Positions 35,160 to 47,410 of a stretch of DNA of 64,000 nucleotides are shown piece by piece. The stretch lies in NCBI GenBank assembly GCA_037039925.1, contig JAXRKP010000525.1:207501-271500 (forward strand), given 5' to 3'. Both the position numbers and the translations under genes were made by a program. Source of the stretch: Doris montereyensis (lineage: Eukaryota > Mollusca > Gastropoda > Nudibranchia > Dorididae). The notes beneath the pieces were generated by a model that did not search any database, was not told the origin of the DNA, and was given only the letters and a program-made list of their open reading frames with translations. The first letter of the stretch is position 1, and the number at the start of each line of letters is the position of its first letter.

Positions 35160-36300
35160 AAAAATATGTAAGCATCAAAAGAATCCAAGTGATGGGAAAC
35201 AAACAATATAAACCAGACTCCTTAAAAAAAAAGAGCAAAAAGAACAAATTTCAAAATGTATACTAATATGTACATTTGGTTAATCTTTACACAATCTGAG
35301 AAAGGTCACTTCATGTCCATGTTTCTAACCTAAGTATGCAACGCATGTGACAAAAAGAAGGAAAAAGAAAATCACAAACAATAAAAACATTTATTTCAAC
35401 CGATCTTGAATGCTTACAACTTTCATGATTGTACAAATCTATCTCATTAGGTCTTGCACTCTTCAGAAGTCCGACTAAAATCTCTAAACTATCATTTTAA
35501 TCATTGTTTGTTGGGTTGTTTGCTGGTGTGTTGTTGTTTTTTTTTTTAGGGGGGGGGGCCTGTGTGCTCCTAAAGTGATTTTTATTTTTAACAATGAGTT
35601 TTTCGTTTTGTATACATAACTGTCAAATATAGTCATACTATCATTGAAAAGTTTAATAGCGTCCTTGGTTGCAAAGGGAAACAATGAAAACTATCTTGGA
35701 TTTTGACCCAATTTTCAAAATCTATCTCCTCAGTTATGAATGAAATCACTCAAAACCTGTGCAGATAGTAGTTGGTTTGTTTTTTAATGAAATTTTGAAA
35801 AATATGCAAAAATGGCATTTATATTACCAAAAAAAGAAAATTCTCAAAAAATTTACAAGATGTCAACAAAAAACGACCTTTTTATTAATACAATTGTGAC
35901 CAAAGACGTGTGTGCCAAATTTTATACAAAATAGTTGGTAAATAAAAGGAGGAGATAAACGTTTTAGGAGAAAACTACATTTCAAGAAGAAGTAGAAATG
36001 AACAGAAAATAACACAATTACTATTGTGAACAGACGTCATAATGACCAGTTTTTTATTTTTATTATATTTCTATAGCGATAGATGTTTACAAACACATTT
36101 GCCTGCCCTCTTATCCCAAGGTAATTGCCAAGTCACCATGGTGCCCTGTTACATCACGTTTTTCAGTGCGTCTTCTCAGTCAGTGTTGGGGTAATTTATA
36201 AAATTTTGACTGTTTTATCTACTAAAGCTACATAATATTAATATTATTTTACACAAAAAATATCCCCCCCCTCCCATGGTAAAATAGTAAAACAGTGTTT
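35160..36300. other. Intron of the subunit c gene, distal part
   Basis: Includes dispersed repeat R3 (35640-35995) and otherwise AT-rich sequence with a C-run near 36265 and a T/G run near 35540. No exon signals seen. Confidence 0.5.
35640..35995 (+). repeat. Dispersed repeat R3, copy 1
   Basis: AGCGTCCTTGGTTGCAAAGG, ATCTTGGATTTTGACCCAAT, AAATCTATCTCCTCAGTTAT and ATCACTCAAAACCTGTGCAG occur in this order. All occur in reverse complement at 53030-53420. A shared tail reads AGGAGATAAACGTTTTAGG. It is non-coding and I do not recognise the family. Confidence 0.8.
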
Positions 36301-38880
36301 TATCATTAGTTCCATGTGATAAACCATCATCATAGTCAAGGTTATGTTTGCATCATGTAAACATCTGTTTTTCAGATCAAAGAGAAATGACATGCTTTAA
36401 TACCTCACAATTAAAATTCTCCTTGTTTAAGTTTATATTTCCATATTAGCAACATATGGATATTGCTGACATGGCAAACAAATTCTGAAAATCCAATTAC
36501 AGTGGGAGGCGAACAGAAGTCTTATTATACACACAGTTGAAAACAGATAAATTTTCTATGGTTTTAAAATAAATGCCAAGCAGAAAGCCTTGAATCTCCT
36601 GTCAGATCACTAAACCTAATGGAAAATGATATTTATGTAGTGGCCTGCCCAATTTCAGGATATACCTGATACATCCAATGATATTTTTATGTAGTGGCCT
36701 GCCCAATTTCAGGATATACCTGATACATGGTCAGTATGTACTGGGAAAGTTTTTAAGCTATGAATAAATTCTGAAGTAGTTATTAAGATATTGACAATGG
36801 CTTCGTAAATGAAACCATCTTCGGACACTAAAGAGGAGAAACGATTTTATATTTCAATGCAAACATCAGATGCTGACATGGATAAAAAAGCGCAATCAAA
36901 AATATCATTCAAATCGCGCTTGAAAGCTTTCCACTGCACTACCTCATTGAAATTAAATGCAATCATGGGAATAAAAAAAATGAGGATGTTGGTCAATGTT
37001 GGGGAGTTGTTAATGGGCTAGCTAGTATAGAAAAAAATTGTTTCCATAAATAACAGTGCAGTGGGCGCACTGAGGTGGCATGTAACTGGGTTCTTAGGCC
37101 GCAACTACTGCACAGACTAATATTTCAACCAGTGTTCCAATTGCATCAATAATAGCAGTGTTTCATCAGCAGTTCCATGTGAAAAAACCATCATCATAGT
37201 CAAGGTGGGTTATGTTTTGCATCATGTAAAACACTGTTTTTCAGACCAAAGAAAAATAAAATGCTGTAATACCTCACAATTAAATTCTCCTTGGTTTAAG
37301 TTTATATCTAATATTAGCAACATATGGATATTGCTAACATGGAAAACAAATTCTAAAAATCCAATTTGGTGGAGGCGAACAGAAGCCCTTATTACGCGCA
37401 CAGTTAAAACATAAATTTTCTATGATTTTTTTAAAAATGTCAAAGCAGAAAGCCTTTGAATCTCCTGTCGTAATCGCAAACCTTAATGGAAATGATATTA
37501 TTACGTAGTGGCCTGCCCAATTTCAGGATATACCTGATACATGGCCAGTATGTACTAGGAAAGTTTTTAAGCTATGAATAAATTCTGAAGTAGTTATTAA
37601 AATCATATAGCAAACAAATAATTGCATTTCATCATTATTGCGGCCAAAATACTGACAATGACTTCTCAAATGAAACCATCTTCGACACTAAAGAGGGGAA
37701 ACGCTTATTATATTTCAATACAAACATTGTAGTCGCATAGGATAAAAAAGCGCAATCAAAAATATCATTCAAATTGCCTTTGAAAGCTTTCTACTGCACT
37801 ATCATTGAAATTAAATGCAATCATGGGGATAAAAATGAGGCTTTTGGTCAATGTTGGTGGGTTGTTAATGGGCTAGCCAGTGTAGAAAATTTTTTTCCCC
37901 AGAAATGACAGGGCAGAGGGCGGACTGATGTGGTATGTAACTGCAGTTTAGTCAGTACTTACTGTAAAGACTAATATTTCAACCAGTGTTCCAATTACAT
38001 CAATAGCAGTGTTTCATCAGAACCATGTGAAACTATCATCATAGTCAAGGTGGGTTATAAGCTGTAATCGTGCAAAACACTGTTTTCAGACCAAAGAAAA
38101 TAATGATGCTTAATACCTCACAATTAAATCGTCCTTGGTTTAAGTTTATATCTAATATTGGCAACATATGGATATTGCTGACATGGAAAACAAATTCTGA
38201 AAATCCAATGTGGTGGAGGCGAACAGAAGCCCTTATTACACGCAGTTGAAAAAAAACAGATAAATTTTCTATGATTTTCTTTTGAATCTCCTGCCGTAAT
38301 CGCAAACCTTAATGGAAATGATATTTTTATGTAGTGGTCTGCCCAATTTCAGGACATACCTAATACATGGCCAGTATGTACTAGGAAAGTTTTTACGCTA
38401 TGAATAAATTCTGAAGTAGAGTTATTAAAAAACTTTTCATATAGGAAACAAACAATTGCATTTCATCATTATTGCGTCAAAATACTGACAATGACTTCGT
38501 AAATGAAACCATCTTCGGACACTAAAGAGGGGAAACTTTTATTATATTTCAATGCAAACATCAGATGCCGACATGGATAAAAAAGCGCAATCAAAAATAT
38601 CATTCAAATCGCCCTTGAAAGCTTGTGGGTGGGTTGTTAATGGGCCAGTTAGTAAAGAAAAAAAATTGTTTCAATTAATAACAGGGCGGTGCTGTGGGCA
38701 GACTGAGGTGGCATGTAACTGGGTTCTTAGGCCGTACAAACTAAATTTTCAACCAGTGTTCCAATTGCATCAATAATAACAGTGTTTCATCAGTAGTTCC
38801 ATGTGAAAAAACCATCATCATAGTCAAGATGAGTTATGTTTTCCATCATATAAAACACTTGGCATGTGCCGATCAAACTA
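36300..38880. repeat. Tandem segmental duplication, about 0.85-kb unit, 3-4 copies
   Basis: Each unit begins near CCATGTGAAAAAACCATCAT (36310, 37170, 38020, 38790). It continues with TTCAGACCAAAG, AACATATGGATATTGCTGAC, TAGTGGCCTGCCCAATTTCA and AAAGCGCAATCAAAAATATC, in that order. Copies are 85-95% alike by eye. All lie in the intron between the last two subunit c exons, and a short partial copy (39265-39375) lies on the far side of exon 38907-39003. The periodic open frames are repeat by-products. Confidence 0.9.
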
Positions 38881-38906
38881 TCAAAAACTGCAACTCATTA
38901 TCTTAC

Positions 38907-39003
38907 CAGATCCAGCAGCCCCAACAGTGGCAGCTCCGGCTCCAATGTATTTGGCAGCTTGATCGATATCACGTTGTACAGAGCTAGTCTTAATAGTTCT
39001 GAT
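38907..39003 (-). CDS. ATP5MC: ATP synthase subunit c, cleavage site and first helix exon
   Basis: Acceptor CCCTGTTATCCAG, donor G|GTAAGA, entry phase 0, exit phase 1. It reads [20 protein letters not shown] followed by [13 protein letters not shown]. The segment from DID onward is the N-terminus of the mature c-subunit, and [11 protein letters not shown] is its conserved glycine-rich helix 1. The presequence cleavage point should lie just before DID. The exon is intact and in phase with both neighbours. This is the diagnostic exon of the gene. Confidence 0.95.
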
Positions 39004-39504
39004 CTGGATAACAGGGGGAGGAGATAAATAGTATACATGATCTATATTATAAAGCAACAAATTTCTCAACCTAACATTACTCTTTTCCATGTTTTCAATC
39101 AAATCTCTGCACCATGATATGAAAACTCAACAAAATAAATCTAGGCAAACAGTAGACACATCTTTAGCAGCACAAGCAGACTCTTCGATTTAAATAAACA
39201 AAATTTAAAAACAGATGGATCAAAGTTTGATCACTATCACATAATGAAGTGAGTAATGCACATAATATCAGTGTTTCATCAGTAGTTCCATGTGAAAAAA
39301 CCATCATCATAGTCAAGACGAGTTATTATGTTTTCCATCATTTAAAACACTTGGCATGCGCCTCAATCAAACTATCTCAAAAGGCAAGTTTGAAAATGAC
39401 ACCCGGAGCTGGGTTATTTAAATGCCACTTTTGCTATGTATTTTTAACAATATGGTCGACTTGCATCCTAAAATGCTTGCTGAACGTGGGAAAATTTGTT
39501 CTTT

Positions 39505-39680
39505 CATTGAAATTTAGGCCTTCCACCATTGCGGCGATCTCAGGGTGAATCGTTTGTTTGTTTCACTGAAATGTACCCTGTCCTCCATTGCGCTGATGTC
39601 AGGGTGAATAAAGAGGAGACAGCAAGATGAAACATAAGTGAAAGGAAAGCAAAGAAATAGGACCTACCTGCAGTACCCAC
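39505..39680 (+). repeat. Dispersed module R2, tandem pair
   Basis: Two head-to-tail copies: TCATTGAAATTTAGGCC...GCGGCGATCTCAGGGTGAAT and TCACTGAAATGTACCCTG...GCGCTGATGTCAGGGTGAAT, the second followed by the purine-rich tail and GACCTACC. Confidence 0.75.
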
Positions 39681-39684
39681 ACCT

Positions 39685-40690
39685 GGGAAAAAATAAAGTT
39701 TGGCCAGTGACAGCTATTCCCCACTCAGTAATATTGTCAGACACAAGTGACACAAACCAGGGGAGTTAAATAAACCCAATAAGTAATAATTTCTTATGTA
39801 ACGCATCTTGTTTACTACTGCATTAAAGTTGTACATGACCAAGATAAAACGTTTGTGGAAAGTGATTGTGATGTATTATCACAGCATTCCGTCATTACAT
39901 CATTCAAGACTCGACATATCACATATGACACTGGCTGTATCGCCAAATGTTCTAGCAATATCCATTTGCAGTGACCACGTCCACCAGACAAATTGAAATT
40001 CGTTTTTAAACCAAACTATAAAAAGAAGTAAAACTAGAATTGTTTTATTAGGAGAAAGTGAATAGTCTTGTGGAAAGGACAGATATATTCAAGTGCCTTT
40101 TGACGTTTGGTGTCAAACGCAAATAGCTACAGGACACAAATAAATTTGAAACCTTAAAAGAAAATAGAATCTTACTTCTGCACACTGGACAACCAAGTAG
40201 ATGCCTTATAAAATAGAAATTTTAAACTTTCCAAAAAATTAATCTATGCATGATAATCTTTCTTGTGTAACATGTTTTTTCCAGTCTTCCTACAAAGACC
40301 AGAAAAAACATTATCACTTAAATCCACTGAGTTCAGCATGTGTAAGAAGTGACAGACGAAAGTTGTGTACAGGAGAACCTTTGTGATGTCTTGTTTAATT
40401 TTTCAAAGCGAAAATAAACAGACAGCTCACATTTTCATAATCTAATCAGCATTTATTTGTTATTTTTATACCATAGAAGTTCCAAAAACCCATTTTCAGT
40501 CTCACCTTTTGAGAATGCTTCATTTGAGGTAACATACCTGACAATTGCAATTTGATAATTTAATAACTAACAATAATGCATTAAATCAGATCTAGAAATA
40601 AATTCTTTTATCACAATTTTAATATCAATATATTCATATATGTATACCACATTTATACCTCCCAGCTCGGCCATCACCTGACCATACTCA
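39685..40690. other. Subunit c intron without recognisable content
   Basis: AT-rich unique sequence between the cleavage-site exon and the third presequence exon. No element seen. Confidence 0.45.
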
Positions 40691-40691
40691 C

Positions 40692-40784
40692 CTGGCTAAC
40701 AAGTGAAGAAATGGTGGGTTGAGATACTAGACAGAGACCGCTAATGCCACTGTAGCTAGAAAATGATCCCACAGAAGGAGATGA
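40692..40784 (-). CDS. ATP5MC: ATP synthase subunit c, presequence exon 3
   Basis: A 93-nt phase 0-0 exon, acceptor GTCATTTTCAG, donor CAG|GTGAGT. The 31 codons begin SSPSVGSFSSYSGISGLCLV and end SSLVSQ. Serine-rich, without acidic residues, it fits a mitochondrial targeting peptide, and it joins in frame to [10 protein letters not shown]. Presequences of this gene are poorly conserved, so its identity follows from position, phase and clean splice sites. A second copy lies at 41731-41796. Confidence 0.8.
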
Positions 40785-41134
40785 CTGAAAATGACAAAAA
40801 AGTTATCTTTAATAATTACACAATCCGGTAGAGGTGGAAGGAAAGATGTTTTTAAAATGCAAGTGTTGCAGCAAAATCAGCAACATTTCCAGCAGGAAAA
40901 TGCCGTCTTTAGAATTTGCAGCTATCTTAATATTGCACCCAAGGGAAAGGCTTTCTCATCAACAGACAGAGAAAGCGGCAAGGAGTGCTAGGTCTTCAAT
41001 ATTTGCTTGAGACAAAGGAAGGAGATGTGATTAGTGAGGGATGGTACAATCAATAGAAAGAACCCTGAAAACAAAGATAAAATATGTATTTATAATATCA
41101 TTTGACAAGAGAGAGAATGTGCATGTGAGAGAAA

Positions 41135-41356
<222 letters not shown>

Positions 41357-41730
41357 TGTAGGCCTAGTAGGTGTCAGAGAAAGTACTGAGTGGATATTTC
41401 TGGCCTGAATGGGCTTCAACTACTTGAAATACCAGGGAAAGCGTTAGTAAGGCAGAACCAATTGCAAAAGAGACAAGATTCTAACAATGTATTAAATCGT
41501 AAATCAGTGTGTTGTGCCCCAGGTATGAAAAAGTAGAAAAGGCAAAGAACACTCAGGGACTGCTCTCCAACATCGCCAATCATGTAGCACCCCCCAACCT
41601 TCTCTCTTCTTCAGTCACGTCTTATAGTACCAATGCTTTTCCATAATCTGTTTGAAATGTCCGTTAAACTGACTGGCAAATTTGGTAAAATTACAAAGCG
41701 AGTACGGCCACACCGGAACGATATGCAACT

Positions 41731-41796
41731 CTGTGATACTAGACTAGGACTGCTTATGCCATTGTGGCTAGATAATGATCCCAACGAAGGAGATGA
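41731..41796 (-). pseudogene. Truncated duplicate of presequence exon 3
   Basis: Part of a local duplication (40735-41040 and 41740-42060). The acceptor (TTATTTTCAG) is kept and 22 codons stay open: SSPSLGSLSSHNGISSPSLV then SQ. Beyond that the similarity stops and the original donor is missing. It may be an unused relic, or an alternative exon if a downstream donor is used. Confidence 0.6.
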
Positions 41797-42434
41797 CTGA
41801 AAATAACAAAAGTAACCTTTAATAATTACACAATCCAGTATAGGTGGAAGGAAATTTGAGTTTTCAAAACAAGTGTTGCAGCAAAATCAGCAACGTTTCC
41901 AGCAGGAAAATGTCGTCTTTAGAATTTGCAGCTATCTTAATGTTGCACCCAAGGGAAAGGCTTTCTCGTCAACAGACAAAGAAAGCGGCAAGGAGTGCTA
42001 GGTCCTCAACATTTGCTTGAGACAAAGGAAGGAGATGTGACTAGTGAAGGATGTTAAAACTAATCTAAAAACAAAGATAAAATGAAAATAAAGCTTGAGT
42101 ACAAATGTATTTATCTCATTTGACAAGAGAAAGCAGTAAAGGACATGGGTAAAATGAACTGAAACAAAAATGTAACAAAAATTTTAATAAATCTTTAAAG
42201 ATTTTTATGTTGTTCATGTACCAAGTGTCTGGTTCCAGGTTTTTACTGAGACAGTAATATCCTTCAAACTAACCTGAATACCAATGTTTATACATCATTA
42301 TAATCATCAATATCTAGAATTATGAGCATAATTTTAAGAACTAAATAAACAAATCAAAATATATTTCATCTTTAATTAAATTCAAGTAATGCATCTACAT
42401 TAGAAGTCTTAAGGATAAAAAAATAATTCATCAC

Positions 42435-42491
42435 CTCCTGTCTAAACAACTGTGCTTCCAAGGGCCTTACAGCAGATTTGCTGAGGGTAGC
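42435..42491 (-). CDS. ATP5MC: ATP synthase subunit c, presequence exon 2
   Basis: A 57-nt phase 0-0 exon, acceptor TTTCTCTTTTTCAG, donor GAG|GTGATG. It reads ATLSKSAVRPLEAQLFRQE. Basic and hydroxylated residues in an amphipathic pattern fit a mitochondrial presequence. It links in frame to MYACARFVQPSARCL upstream and SSPSVG downstream. Confidence 0.8.
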
Positions 42492-42789
42492 CTGAAAAAG
42501 AGAAAGTAAAGACATGAAAAAGAATGTGATCGCTTTCAAGTCCAGGCTGATTCTTAACCCACCTATAGGGCATCAATATAATTCATTCCGATCAACATAT
42601 ATGTGTGGTCTCAAGATGAACGTGAGCAAAAGCAAGATTATACTCATGTAATCAGTGAACAAAAAACAAAACCAAGACATGCAGACAGCCCCTTACACAT
42701 GAGCAACTTGCCATGTCTACAAAAGGACATTGATGGTCGCATTGATTGATGCCATAAATTAAGATGAATTTACAATGAAGTAATGTTTC

Positions 42790-45700
42790 AGTTTCTGCAT
42801 AATTCTTTGATTCAGACATTATTGGCTTTGATGCAAAAGTTTCATCTTCATTTTACGATAGGACAGGGAAAAAATGGTCATCATGATCAAAGAACTATGA
42901 CACAATCTTTGTCGGTCTAAGATACAACAGTGAGTAAAATAACCAACAACGGTCATATGCCATGCTATTGCATTCACATACACATATAAATAAATACATA
43001 AAATAAGTTATGTCCCAAACAAAAAAATCTGTTACGCTGATGGTGACAATTCACAAACAAAACATTCCAAACAAAACTGAATCGTCTAAAAAAGGAAAAA
43101 GTACAACATAATATATATATATATCGCAAGTGTGTGACCATGCTAAGAGTATTGACTTTTGAGTGAAACCCAAAAGGGATAGGGATTTTTGAGAAAGAAT
43201 ACAATTGGGGTTTTTTTCCAAAATGGCTTGATACTATGCAAGAAGATGCAACGATGATATCGGAGTTATCACAATAACATTTATACTGAGGCTTGTCCTT
43301 GGGTTTTAAATAATTGGAATCTGCTACAGAAGACACTTCACAATCATTCAAAGATCCTACAAATCTTAATTAAGACAGGACATTGAAAACCTACAACAAG
43401 ATCAACTTGATTATACAATCAGAACATGAATTTCCTTCATTTAAAGTAATAATCTCACATAAGAGGTTTGTCATCTGCTTTTACCAATTTATCTCTGGTT
43501 CTTAACAGTGAATATACCAGACCAATATCAGTTTCCTTTTACTAGAAAAATAATTTTTATGACACAACTGACTTCAATACAGTGTGTCAGGCTGAGTTCT
43601 TTGATTCAGACATTATTGGCTTATATGCAAGCATTTCATCTTCATTTCACGATAGGACGGGGAAAAATAGTCATCATGATCAAAGAACTAATTCTTTTTA
43701 TGCAGCCAAAAAAAAATAAGCGTCGCTGAAAATGTATAGAAAACACCCAGTAGGGCCCATATGTCGTGAGGGACAGGAGAGCCACTAGTCTTTCATATCA
43801 ACATAAAATAAAGAAAATTTCCTTCAAAGTTGCTATGGTCCTTATAGAGCCAAAGCATATTGCCGTTATTCTAGTGTGTGAGGTTGCACAAACAATAAGA
43901 TGCTCTTTCCTGATAGGATGCTAGTCTGTCACAGTGTTTATTTGCCAACTAATACTGATACCAGCTTATACTTTGGTATGTGACACAATATGTGTGAAAT
44001 GGTTTTCGTGGGGAACAAAACATTGCACATAGCATTGCCGACATATGTCTGGAAAGAGACGGATTTGGGTGTAGGATTAAATATTTACGAGTCATCTTTT
44101 CCTTTCAATACAATATCAAAATCGCAGTGCCCTTCATAGACAATTAGCTATCTGATCGTATCAGAGATGATAAGCAAATTGACAGCTTTTAACAGTAGTG
44201 ATCATTGTCACCTCGCACTACCCATCCCTGAAAGAAAAATATCTAAAATACCCCATCATATCACAACTAGAGACCAACACACTTATCACTGAATGGACAA
44301 ACAAGGCTTTATGATCAGTCATTGAGGATAATAAAAACATAATATAAAGCAGACAAATAAAGTTTCACACAGCATTTCAGCCTTTATTTCTTTGATTCAG
44401 ACATTATTGGCTTATGTAAGCGTTTCATCTTCATTTCACGATAGGACGGGGAAAAAATAGTCATCATGATCAAAGAATTTGAGCAACAAAATTTTCATGC
44501 AGCAAAAAAAGCAGAGAAAACCAAAAAAAACAATGCTAGAGCTGGGGAAGCTAAATCGCAAAATCTTCGATTGGGCAGAGAGAATTTAGAACAAGTTCAA
44601 AGTTACAATTATTACCCAGGAGTAATAATTAACTCTGAGGGAAAAAATCAACCGAGAACCCAAAAGGCAATGACAATATATAACCATCTAGGAAAGGCAT
44701 TTAGGGAAACAAGAATTGTCAACAAAAACCAAAATGTCAGTATACAACACAGTTTATTGTCCTACTCTCCTCTAAGGCAGTGAAAAACAACAATATAAGA
44801 GATCAAACCAAATCAGATGGCATAAAAACAAAGATAGAAATAAATCAACTGATGGTTTGGGCATGTAAACAGAATTAGAATGAATGACAATATAATAGCT
44901 AACTCAGTATACAATACAGTGCAAAAACCGAAGGTTAAAGACCAAAAGGCAGACCTTGGAGAAAGTGGGAAGAAGATAATATAAGAGGCATTAAAGCAAA
45001 GAAATTTAACTTTCAGGGAAGGAAACAAAATGCCTGGATAGGGCAGCCTGGAGAAAGATTTTCTAAACCCACACAGGAAGGTAGAATGGGAACTGATAAA
45101 GAAATAAAGAAAGAAGTAAAAAATAAAAATTCAATATCTAGAAAACACCCAGTACGGCCCACATGCTGTGCCAAGGACAGTACAGCCATTAGTCATTCAC
45201 ATCAACGTGAACAAATGTAAATTTCCTTCAAAGCTGGTATGGCCCTTATAAATAGAGCCAGAGCACATTGCCAATTCAAAAGCATGAGACTGCACAGACA
45301 CAAGATGCTGCCTCCTGGACATGCTAGTCTGTCAAAGCTTGCCAGCTAATACTGATAACTGTTTAGAATTTGGTATATAGTGAGAAAATGCCTATGACAT
45401 GATTTTTACAGGGAACACTACACAATATTGAACCTAGCATTCGTCTGCAAAGAGGATTATTCACTTGTTACCTTTTCCTTTCAATTCAATATTAAAATAA
45501 TATAATGCCAGTGTCCTTTATAGACAAAACCACCTGATGTTATCTGAGATTGATGATAAATTTGACGCCTCTGAGCCAAAAAAGTACAAATTGACAGCTA
45601 AAATGCTAAAAAGTGATCATTGTCATCTCGCACTACCCACGCCCAAGAACAAAATTTCTAAAATACCGTCGACATACCAGAACTCAGAGATATCAACACT

Positions 45701-47410
45701 TACGAATGTAGAAACACTCATTGAGGATAAAAACATTTAAGTTTCAAACAGCATTTCAGCCTTCAGTTCTTTGATTCAGACATTATTGGCTTATGTAAAA
45801 GTTTCATCGTCATTTCACGATAGGACGGGAAAAAATTAGTCATCATGATCGAAGAACTTTATGCCAATAAAATGTCCATTTACACTCCAAAACAGGGCAG
45901 CAAAAGAATGTCTACCCTCAGTGGGGGCTTGATCTGCTACAGGAGACACTTCACAATCATTCAAAGATCCTACAAATCTCAATTAAGATAGGACATTGAA
46001 AATCTGAGGTGGATGACAAATTGGACGTCCCTGGGCAAAAAAAGTACAAATTGACAGCTAAAATGCTAAAAAGTGATCATTGTCATCTCGCACTACTCAT
46101 TTCCTTAAGAAAATATTTCTAAAATAGCCCCAGTGTACCAACACTTGGAGATATCATTAACACTTACGAATGTAGAAACACTCATTGAGGATAAAACATT
46201 AAAGTTTCAAATAGCATTTCAGCCTTCAGTTCTTTTGATTCAGACATTATTGGCTTATGTAAGAGTTTCATCGTCATTTCACGATAGGACGGGGAAAAAA
46301 TTAGTCATCATGATCGAAGAACTTTATGCCAATAAAATGTCCATTTACACTCCAATTAATTAACAGGTCAGCAAATGAATGTCTACCCTCAGTGGGGCTT
46401 GTCCTTGAGTTCTAAACAATTGGAATCTGTAAGACGACACTTCAATCATTCAAAGATCCTACAAATCTGAATTAAGATATAAGACATTGAAAATCTGAGG
46501 GCGGATGATAAATTAAGTCCCTGGGCCAAAAAAGTACAAATTGACAGCTAAAATGCTAAAAAGTGATCATTGTCATCTCGCACTAGCCAATCCCAAAAAA
46601 CAAAATTTCTAAAATACCTCCTGGCGTACCAAAACTCAGAGATTAACACTTATGAATGGAGAAACAGGGTTTTATGATCACTCATTGAGGATAAAACAAA
46701 GTTTCAAACAGCATTTCAGTCGTCAGTTCTTTGATTCAGACATTATTGGCTTATGTAAGAGTTTCATCGTCATTTCACGATAGGACGGGGAAAAAATAGT
46801 CATCATGATCGAAGAACTATATGGCAATAAAATGTCCATTTACACTTCAATTAATCAACAGGGCAGCAAAAAAATGTCTAGCCTCAGTGTATGGTATATT
46901 TACTGAAAAAAATTACCTGTGCTAAGCTCTTTATGGAATATTAATAATGCTGGTTTGTCCTAAAATGTACACATCATGCAGTAAAATAGTAATCTGGAGA
47001 AATAAGGTCGGTAACCCATCTTGTTTCATTGAAATTTACGCATCCACCATATGTGGTGATCTCAGGACAAATTAAAAAGAATCAACAAGATGGGTTGTTC
47101 GTTTAATTGGAATTCACTATGGACACCATATCCGTGGTCTCAGTGTAAATTAAGAAGATACAGTAAGATGAAAGAAGAATATGGTGAAAAGAAAGAAGCT
47201 CCAATACTTCTCTATTCCTTATATTTAGTTTATACCACAAACATAATTTTTTCATTTGATTTATGAAGAACCCTTCAGAAAAACGACTTTTAAAATGCAG
47301 TACAGCTGAGAGTGCAATATTCTTTTGATTCAGACTATGTTTGGCTTTGGAAGCAAACGTGTCACCACTTGTCGATAAGACGGGGAAAAATATAGTCATC
47401 ATGATCAAAG
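42790..47410. repeat. Tandem array of 0.46-0.8-kb units with an embedded 90-bp element
   Basis: A roughly 90-bp block running TTCTTTGATTCAGACATTAT ... GATAGGACGGGGAAAAAA ... CATGATCAAAGAA occurs at about 42807, 43597, 44389, 45769, 46230, 46729 and 47322. Between copies are shared stretches such as AAAGTGATCATTGTCATCTC and GAAAACACCCAGTA. The array sits in the intron between presequence exons 1 and 2. Confidence 0.88.
44500..45120 (+). mobile_element. RTE-type LINE, copy 3 (5'-truncated, inside the tandem array)
   Basis: Starts near AATGCTAGAGCTGGGGAAGC and reads NLRLGRENLEQVQSYNYY, then the WFGHV-type region in broken frame, ending GGAACTGATAAAGAAATAAA. It interrupts one array unit: the flanks (TGCAGCAAAAAAA before, AGAAAACACCCAGTA after) are contiguous in the uninterrupted unit at 43700-43750. 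Confidence 0.88.

Noticed and set aside
36809..38776. Similar short frames beginning MQTSDADMDKKAQSK, suggesting a small gene family
   Set aside because: They occur only because the 0.85-kb intronic segment is duplicated. The frame is broken in the copy at 37700 and lies on the strand opposite to the subunit c gene.
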